Assembly: GCA_005240105.1 (NCBI GenBank)
Contig: SBAT01000372.1
Coordinates: forward strand, 1 to 10,652
Reading direction: 5' to 3'
Length of the DNA stretch: 10,652 nt
Source of the DNA: Chloroflexota bacterium
Lineage (GTDB): Bacteria; Cyanobacteriota; Vampirovibrionia; Obscuribacterales; Obscuribacteraceae
This document shows, in pieces, positions 6,480 to 10,652 of the stretch (positions are counted from its first letter, which is position 1; each line of letters begins with the position of its first letter). Under the pieces are notes generated by a model, which was not told the origin of the DNA, searched no databases, and saw nothing but the letters and a program-made list of their open reading frames with translations. The translations under genes and the position numbers were made by a program.

Positions 6480-8053
6480 ATGCGTCTCCAGGTCCTGTTG
6501 TCGCAGGACAACAACTTGTCGCTCTCTTCCGGGCCCCAGGAACCGGCTGGATAAGTAAAACATGGTGGCGCGCCTGGCTTGGACCAGGCTTCCAGAACCG
6601 GCGTCAATAACTCCCAGGATGCCTCTACTGCATCGGTTCTGGCAAACAGCGAACCATCACCGGCGACACAATCGAGGATCAACCTTTCGTAAGCGCTGGG
6701 GCTTCTCACGCCAAATGATGTACCGTAAGAAAAATCCATGGATAGAAAACGCAACTGCGTTGTCGCCCCTGGTTGTTTGGTGGCAAACTTCAGCGAAATC
6801 CCTTCATCCGGCTGAATGCGCAAGACAAGTACATTGGCGCCAATTTGATTCATGATCCTCTTGCTGACGTCGCCAGCCATCATCGTAAATAGTCTATGTG
6901 GTACTTGCTTGAAGTGGATAGCAATTTCTGTTGCCGATTTCATTAAGCGCTTGCCTGAACGAATGTAGAAAGGCACATCTGCCCAACGCCAATTGTCGAC
7001 AAAGAGTTTTAGGGCAATGAAAGTCTCGGTATTTGATTTCGGCGAAACGCTCGGCTCTTGTCTATAGCCAATTACCTTTTCGCCCATTACATAGCCTGGT
7101 CCATATTGACCGCGCACTACGTAATCGGAAAGACGGGCAATATCTATTGGCCGCATGCATTTGAGAACTTTGGCTTTTTCCGTGCGCACCTCATCGGCAT
7201 CGAGTGAAATAGGCGGCTCCATGGCTACAAGACTCAACAAAGCGAGCATGTGGTTTTGCACCATATCGCGCAGGGCGCCGGCTTCTTCGTAGTAGCCGCC
7301 ACGTCCCTCAACACCTAAAGTCTCAGCATTGGTAATTTGAATTTGCTCGATGTGGTTGCGGTTCCAAATCGGTTCGAATATGGCGTTGGCAAAACGCAAG
7401 ACCATAATGTTTTGCACTGTCTCTTTACCGAGATAGTGATCTATACGATAGATTTGCTTCTCTTCGAAGAACTTATGTATTTGCGAGTCAAGCGCTGTGG
7501 CGGAATTCAAGTCGTGACCAAATGGCTTTTCGACAACCACGCGCGGCCAAAAGGACTTCTTCCACTTCTTGCTCTTGTTCAATCCAACTTCTGAAATACG
7601 CACGATAATGTCTGAATACAGACTGGGCGGTGTGGACATATAAAATATGTTGCGACCTTCGGTGCCGTGACGTTGTGCGAGGTCATCGAGAAACTTGGAT
7701 AGATCGGCAAAGCCATTTTCCATCTGGAAGTTGCCCGGCATGTAGTACAACTTAGAGGCAAATCTTTCCCAGTTGGCGTCGGTAAAGTGTAACTCCGGCG
7801 CGAACTTAATAAGCGAGTCTTTCATCGCATTACGAAATTCGTCATCGGTCATTTTTGTCCTGGACATACCGACAATACAAAAATCCTGTGGCAAAAGACT
7901 GTCGCAGAACAAGGCATAAAGCGCCGGTATCAACTTGCGCTTGGTCAAATCACCATGCGCTCCCAAAACCACCAGCGCAAACGGTTCCGCCAGACGTTCC
8001 TTCGGCAGACCCTCGGTCAGAGGATTAAGCAACGTCGTGTCTTGTGCCACCAT
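6476..8053 (-). CDS. zwf: Glucose-6-phosphate 1-dehydrogenase
   Basis: Zwf oxidises glucose-6-phosphate with NADP to 6-phosphogluconolactone, the entry step of the oxidative pentose phosphate pathway. With the chosen start it has 525 residues, the usual size. Visible motifs are the dinucleotide-binding GAHGDLTKRKL (31-41), Arg65 in VGMSRTK (a likely NADP 2'-phosphate contact), VVVEKPFGHD (172-181), the catalytic RIDHYLGKE (203-211), GALRDMVQNHMLALL, VPFYIRSGKRL and the C-terminal YPAGSWGPEESD. The frame is open to 8128, but that would overlap gnd. AAGGAG at 8060-8065 lies exactly 6 bases before the ATG at 8051-8053, with an adjacent ATG at 8054-8056 as the alternative. The gene starts 32 bases after gnd and overlaps opcA by four bases. 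The GASGDL motif has His in place of Ser. Confidence 0.97.
   Translation of the reverse strand: MVAQDTTLLNPLTEGLPKERLAEPFALVVLGAHGDLTKRKLIPALYALFCDSLLPQDFCIVGMSRTKMTDDEFRNAMKDSLIKFAPELHFTDANWERFASKLYYMPGNFQMENGFADLSKFLDDLAQRHGTEGRNIFYMSTPPSLYSDIIVRISEVGLNKSKKWKKSFWPRVVVEKPFGHDLNSATALDSQIHKFFEEKQIYRIDHYLGKETVQNIMVLRFANAIFEPIWNRNHIEQIQITNAETLGVEGRGGYYEEAGALRDMVQNHMLALLSLVAMEPPISLDADEVRTEKAKVLKCMRPIDIARLSDYVVRGQYGPGYVMGEKVIGYRQEPSVSPKSNTETFIALKLFVDNWRWADVPFYIRSGKRLMKSATEIAIHFKQVPHRLFTMMAGDVSKRIMNQIGANVLVLRIQPDEGISLKFATKQPGATTQLRFLSMDFSYGTSFGVRSPSAYERLILDCVAGDGSLFARTDAVEASWELLTPVLEAWSKPGAPPCFTYPAGSWGPEESDKLLSCDNRTWRRI
6496..6513 (-). promoter_or_regulatory. Hairpin in the zwf 3' end, just upstream of the opcA ribosome binding site
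   Basis: On the transcribed strand TGTTGTC and GACAACA flank the loop CTGC, a perfect 7-bp stem extendable by a U-G pair. It lies within the codons for LLSCDNR near the end of Zwf, and its downstream foot is 6 bases before the GGAG that serves opcA. It could affect how often opcA is translated relative to zwf. The inverted repeat is seen; any role is inferred, and it may be chance in coding DNA. Confidence 0.35.
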
Positions 8054-8059
8054 CATTAT

Positions 8060-8065
8060 CTCCTT
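8060..8065 (-). promoter_or_regulatory. Ribosome binding site that fixes the zwf start
   Basis: AAGGAG on the minus strand, 6 bases before the ATG at 8053 and 3 bases before the ATG at 8056. The same 6-base spacing occurs for gnd and opcA, which favours the second ATG. It also rules out the longer reading frame that runs back into gnd. Confidence 0.8.
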
Positions 8066-8085
8066 GGGATATTTGATGTAGTTAT

Positions 8086-9537
8086 TTACTTCTCGGCCTT
8101 GGTCTTCACTTTTGCTAGCTTTTCCCACTCGGTGTGAATGGCGCCGGCTTGTGGTTTATCGGTGCGTTCATATGTATGAGCACCAAATAAATCACGTTGG
8201 GCTTGAGTGAGGTTTTGCGGCAGGCGTTCGCTGCGGTAGCTGTCGTAATAGGCAAGACTTGCTGACATTGCCGGTACCGGGATGCCCTGGCTTTGAGCAA
8301 ATGCCACCACTTGGCGCCACTGGTCTTGCGACTCGGATAGAACTTTTGCCATTGATGCATCCATCATTAAATTAGGCAGATTGGGATCGGCGCTGAAGGC
8401 TTGCATGATTGTTTCAAGTGTCTTCGAGCGGATGATGCAACCACCACGCCAAATTTTGGCTACTTCGGCTAAATTGGTGCCCCATTTGTATTCTTTGGAA
8501 CCAGCTTGAATTATTGCCATACCCTGAGAATACGAACAGATGCGGCCGCAATAAAATGCTGCTTCAAGAGCTTTGATGAATTGTTCTTGGTTGACATCAC
8601 TCTTGCCGGGTTTTGGTCCCATTAATACGCGTGAGGCTTTAACACGTTCATCTTTCAAGCCGGACATCAGTCGCGCGGCCCAAGCAGCGTCAATAGTTGG
8701 AATTGGCACGCCTAATTCAGATGCTGCTTCGGTTGTCCATTTGCCAGTGCCTTTTTGTCCGGCTTTATCCAATATCAAATCAACTAAAGGCTTTTTGGTT
8801 TCGTCATCAATTACAGTGAGAACTTTGGCGGTTATCTCGACCAAGAATGAATTTAGAATTCCCTGGTTCCAGCGATCAAAGATGTCGGCAGTTTTGCTCA
8901 TGTCCAAGCCTAAGCCACGACGAAGAATGTCGTAGCATTCGGCAAGCATTTGCATATCGCCATATTCAATGCCGTTGTGCACCATTTTTACAAAGTGGCC
9001 GGCGCCATCCGGTCCCAGATATGTAACGCACGGCTCGCCGTTAACTTTGGCAGCAACTTTTTCCCAGATAGGAGCAATTGCTTCATAAGCTTTCTTGTCG
9101 CCACCGGGCATTAATGATGGACCCCAGAGCGCACCTTCTTCACCGCCGGATACACCTGAGCCGATGAAGTTGATGCCTTCTTTTTTCAATTGAGCTTCAC
9201 GTTTGCGCGTGTCATTAAAATGCGAATTGCCACCGTCAATAATAATGTCGCCTTCTTGCAGGTAAGGTTTTAATTTGGCTACGGTATCGTCAACAGGTTG
9301 TCCTGCCTTAACCAGGAGAATAATTTTGCGCGGGCGCTGTAAAGATTCACAGAAAGACTTTTCATCACGACAGCCAACGACGTTTTTGCCTTTCGCTGCG
9401 CCGTTAACAAAGGCGTCTACTTTGTCGACATGGCGGTTGAATACAGCGATTGTATATCCATTGCGCTCTATGTTTAGAGCTAAATTTTCCCCCATGACAC
9501 CCAGACCGATTAGTCCGACTTGAGCTGAAGCTGCCAT
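8086..9537 (-). CDS. gnd: 6-phosphogluconate dehydrogenase, decarboxylating
   Basis: Gnd oxidatively decarboxylates 6-phosphogluconate to ribulose-5-phosphate, making the second NADPH of the pathway. The 483 residues match the long homodimeric form. Motifs in order are GLGVMGENLALN (11-22), FNRHVDKV (33-40, cofactor specificity loop), IIDGGNSHF (99-107), VSGGEEGALWGPSLMPGG (129-146), GHFVKMVHNGIEYGDMQ (180-196) with catalytic Lys184 and Glu191, KGTGKWT, and the C-terminal RDLFGAHTYERTD. The specificity loop has His where NRT or NRS is usual. The frame stays open to 9648, but the ATG at 9535-9537 has a perfect AGGAGG 6 bases upstream, and the extra codons fall in repeat-like DNA. It is the first gene of the operon and diverges from the kinase gene. 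Confidence 0.97.
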   Translation of the reverse strand: MAASAQVGLIGLGVMGENLALNIERNGYTIAVFNRHVDKVDAFVNGAAKGKNVVGCRDEKSFCESLQRPRKIILLVKAGQPVDDTVAKLKPYLQEGDIIIDGGNSHFNDTRKREAQLKKEGINFIGSGVSGGEEGALWGPSLMPGGDKKAYEAIAPIWEKVAAKVNGEPCVTYLGPDGAGHFVKMVHNGIEYGDMQMLAECYDILRRGLGLDMSKTADIFDRWNQGILNSFLVEITAKVLTVIDDETKKPLVDLILDKAGQKGTGKWTTEAASELGVPIPTIDAAWAARLMSGLKDERVKASRVLMGPKPGKSDVNQEQFIKALEAAFYCGRICSYSQGMAIIQAGSKEYKWGTNLAEVAKIWRGGCIIRSKTLETIMQAFSADPNLPNLMMDASMAKVLSESQDQWRQVVAFAQSQGIPVPAMSASLAYYDSYRSERLPQNLTQAQRDLFGAHTYERTDKPQAGAIHTEWEKLAKVKTKAEK

Positions 9538-9543
9538 GAGTAA

Positions 9544-9549
9544 CCTCCT
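9544..9549 (-). promoter_or_regulatory. Perfect Shine-Dalgarno site fixing the gnd start
   Basis: AGGAGG on the minus strand, 6 bases before the gnd ATG. It is the strongest ribosome binding site in the window, as expected for the first gene of a central-metabolism operon. It excludes the longer in-frame start at 9648. Confidence 0.9.
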
Positions 9550-9555
9550 AAATAT

Positions 9556-9665
9556 GTTCTTTTCGTAACGCTCCGGTTTCGCTTTCGCTACACCTTCGCT
9601 TGCCTTCCGGCATCCCTTGTTCGCTTCGCGGCGCATTGCTCCTCGCAACGCTTGCTACGCTTGTC
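9556..9665 (-). repeat. Degenerate GCGAAGCG/GCGTAGC-type repeat tract in the gnd leader
   Basis: On the gnd strand this stretch is a run of related short units: GCGTAGC, AAGCGTTGC, GCGAAGCG, AAGCGAAGG, TAGCGAAAGCGAAAC and GGAGCGTTACG. It also holds small inverted repeats. At 9601-9612 TGCC-GGAA-GGCA has a GNRA-type loop. At 9636-9655 a central GCAA can pair with a TTGC on either side, so two 4-bp stems exclude each other. The composition differs from the flanking genes and it resembles the REP-like or short tandemly repeated DNA common between bacterial genes. It lies 8 to 128 bases upstream of the gnd ribosome binding site, so it would be in the leader mRNA if transcription starts farther upstream. 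Confidence 0.5.
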
Positions 9666-9688
9666 TTCTGATCATTATGCGCGGCAAA

Positions 9689-9709
9689 TACGGGCTCACC
9701 ACGCCCTTA
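9689..9709. repeat. Imperfect palindrome, possible REP-type element
   Basis: TACGGGC and GCCCTTA flank TCACCAC, pairing over 7 positions with one mismatch. The sequence is GC-rich relative to its surroundings. Its form, an inverted GGGC core around a short loop in an intergenic region, is typical of dispersed REP-like elements, and it adjoins the GCGAAGCG-type tract. Whether copies exist elsewhere in the genome cannot be seen here. An operator for a dimeric repressor is the other reading. Confidence 0.35.
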
Positions 9710-9821
9710 CGCGTCAGGTGTTGCAAACCTTAACCATACCTTATCCCCCCAAGTCAGCTTGAAAACTAAGAAAGGGCGGGTGGACGAGGTATTCTTTTTA
9801 GATCGAACTGTTAGGTATCTC

Positions 9822-10388
9822 ATGCAACACCGTTTTCCTCAGATTATTGCCGTATGCGGCGGGTCTGGCTCGGGTAAGACAACTCTGGCCAAGAAATTTG
9901 TCGGCGCAGCCATCTTGTCTACCGACCACTTCTATAAAGACCTGGATGATTTAGAGCCAAAAGAAGATGGCTCTTACGACTTCGACCATCCGTCTGCCGT
10001 GGATATGGCAGAAGCGGCGGAGGCATGTTTAAAACTTGCCGAATCGGAAGATGTCACTATTCCTGTTTATGACATGCGTACTTGCAAGCGAGTGGGCACG
10101 CAAGTAATGCCGGCGCCAAAATCAAAGATTGTTGTTATTGAGGGCATCTTTGCTTTCCACAGTCCATTGCATGAGATTGCCACGCTCAAGATATTTATTG
10201 ATACTCCAATTGATCAAAGACTTGCTCGTCGTTTGCGTCGCGATATTGATCGTGGACGTTCGGAAATTGAGACTATTAAACGTAGTTTGCATGTTGAAGA
10301 GTCTTACGCGCGCTATGTAGAACCAATGCGCGACCTGGCAGATCTGATTCTCATGGGTGATGAGATTAGAGGCGGCTTTATTTTGTAG
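9822..10388 (+). CDS. udk: Uridine kinase family P-loop kinase
   Basis: A phosphoribulokinase/uridine kinase family NTPase of 188 residues, most likely phosphorylating uridine and cytidine to UMP and CMP in pyrimidine salvage. From the chosen ATG the Walker A is GGSGSGKTT (13-21), then STDHFYKD, DFDHPSAVD, VPVYDMRT-like IPVYDMRTCKRV, a Walker-B-like IVVIEGIFAF, and a lid segment RLARRLRRDIDRGRS. It ends ADLILMGDEIRGGFIL. It is slightly short for the family (about 200-215). The start is uncertain. ATG at 9822 has TTAGG 6 bases upstream and puts the P-loop where it normally lies. GTG at 9780 (after AAAGG) and TTG at 9759 (no SD) would add 14 or 21 residues. It diverges from the pentose phosphate operon. 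A different sugar or nucleoside substrate is possible. Confidence 0.78.
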   Translation: MQHRFPQIIAVCGGSGSGKTTLAKKFVGAAILSTDHFYKDLDDLEPKEDGSYDFDHPSAVDMAEAAEACLKLAESEDVTIPVYDMRTCKRVGTQVMPAPKSKIVVIEGIFAFHSPLHEIATLKIFIDTPIDQRLARRLRRDIDRGRSEIETIKRSLHVEESYARYVEPMRDLADLILMGDEIRGGFIL

Positions 10389-10398
10389 GCGTTATCTT

Positions 10399-10652
10399 AT
10401 GCCGGCTACGCTCATTTTTCTTTTTGTTCTCTACCTGCTTGTCAGGCTGCCCTGGATTTTCACGGTGCCGATGGTGGAAGCGCCGGATGAATTTGCTCAT
10501 TACTGGGTGATTAATTACATCCGCGAACACCTGGCTTTGCCGACAGCGCAAGCTGTTGCCGCAGCTGGACCGTCGGGTGTCTATGGCTCGATGCCACCAT
10601 TTGGGTATATTCCGCATGTTTTGATTTCGGTGTTGTTTCCCGCCGAGCACAC
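10399..10652 (+). CDS. N-terminus of a polytopic membrane protein, probably GT-C type glycosyltransferase (partial)
   Basis: Open from an ATG at 10399 to the window edge, 84 codons. It begins MPATLIFLFVLYLLVRLPWI, a first membrane helix. Then comes VEAPDEFAHYWVINYIREH (25-43), then GSMPPFGYIPHVLISVLFP, which looks like the start of a second helix. An acidic E-x-PDE-x-x-H motif straight after helix 1, followed by a short segment with a PP-x-x-Y element, is typical of DUF2142-like and related lipid-linked-sugar membrane glycosyltransferases, where the first periplasmic loop carries the catalytic acid. It starts 10 bases after the kinase stop, with only a weak SD (AGGC), so it is probably co-transcribed. 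The specific sugar or acceptor cannot be inferred, and the family call rests on the N-terminus alone. Confidence 0.65.
   Translation, partial: MPATLIFLFVLYLLVRLPWIFTVPMVEAPDEFAHYWVINYIREHLALPTAQAVAAAGPSGVYGSMPPFGYIPHVLISVLFPAEH

Larger units (their letters stand above)
9538..9821. other. Divergent intergenic region between gnd and the uridine kinase gene
   Basis: These 284 bases should hold the promoters for both the leftward operon and the rightward pair. Contents from left to right are the gnd ribosome binding site, the GCGAAGCG-type tract, an imperfect palindrome at 9689-9709, and the leader of the kinase gene. For gnd the best -10-like hexamer is CATAAT (9674-9679 on the minus strand), but no good -35 lies 16 to 18 bases upstream of it. 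For the kinase I see only weak AT-rich hexamers around 9721-9745. I therefore call no promoter with confidence. No intrinsic terminator or riboswitch is recognisable. Confidence 0.6.

Noticed and set aside
6480..6563. In-frame N-terminal extension of opcA by 28 residues inside zwf
   Set aside because: It would overlap zwf by 88 bases, while the ATGA overlap start at 6479 has GGAG at 6 bases and begins where OpcA homologues begin.
8054..8128. Longer zwf reading frame running back into gnd
   Set aside because: Its start overlaps the gnd end, and the AAGGAG at 8060-8065 serves the ATG at 8053 (or 8056).
9538..9648. In-frame N-terminal extension of gnd by 37 residues
   Set aside because: It is composed of repeat-like DNA, is unlike any 6-phosphogluconate dehydrogenase N-terminus, and the ATG at 9537 has a perfect AGGAGG at 6 bases.
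9674..9702. Possible sigma-70 promoter for gnd (CATAAT as -10)
   Set aside because: No hexamer 16 to 18 bases upstream resembles TTGACA (the best matches three of six positions), so it is too weak to annotate.
10378..10650. 90-codon minus-strand open frame at the right end
   Set aside because: It is antisense to the membrane protein that starts at 10399, whose hydrophobic helix and EAPDEFAH motif are convincing. The minus frame is a low-complexity Arg/His/Lys-rich shadow.

Overview
The window holds ten protein-coding genes, two of them cut by its edges. It is about half G+C, tightly packed and operonic, with Shine-Dalgarno (SD) sequences mostly 6 to 8 bases from the start and several TTG start codons. 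The strongest taxonomic clue is OpcA, the glucose-6-phosphate dehydrogenase (G6PDH) effector/assembly protein, encoded directly after zwf. OpcA is known mainly from Cyanobacteria and Actinobacteria. The moderate G+C argues against most Actinobacteria. A cyanobacterial-phylum organism, possibly a non-photosynthetic Vampirovibrionia (Melainabacteria, Obscuribacterales-like) lineage, is my best inference, but it is not proven by the window.

Minus strand, in the direction of transcription (9537 down to 1): gnd, zwf, opcA, pgl, hpt, a penicillin/AHL-acylase-family Ntn hydrolase, serA, and the first 22 codons of a predicted exported protein. Gaps are -4 to +87 bases and I see no intrinsic terminator, so this looks like one long operon. 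The first four genes form the whole oxidative pentose phosphate branch: Zwf oxidises glucose-6-phosphate, Pgl hydrolyses the lactone, Gnd decarboxylates 6-phosphogluconate to ribulose-5-phosphate, and OpcA controls Zwf. Two NADPH are made per glucose-6-phosphate. SerA diverts 3-phosphoglycerate to serine. The Hpt protein (phosphorelay) and the exported acylase have no obvious metabolic link to the rest.

The region 9538-9821 is a divergent intergenic stretch. It carries the gnd leader, which contains an imperfect palindrome and a degenerate run of GCGAAGCG/GCGTAGC-like units with small hairpins. This looks like REP-type repeat DNA.

Plus strand (9822 to the end): a uridine-kinase-family P-loop kinase, followed 10 bases later by the start of a polytopic membrane protein. 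Its early EAPDEFAH motif resembles GT-C type or DUF2142-like membrane glycosyltransferases.

I found no CRISPR array, tRNA, rRNA, transposase or clear new defence system. The most noteworthy points are the mixed operon content, the orphan Hpt, the acylase with a fully recognisable catalytic set, the short OpcA, hairpins placed just upstream of two ribosome binding sites, and the repeat-rich gnd leader.
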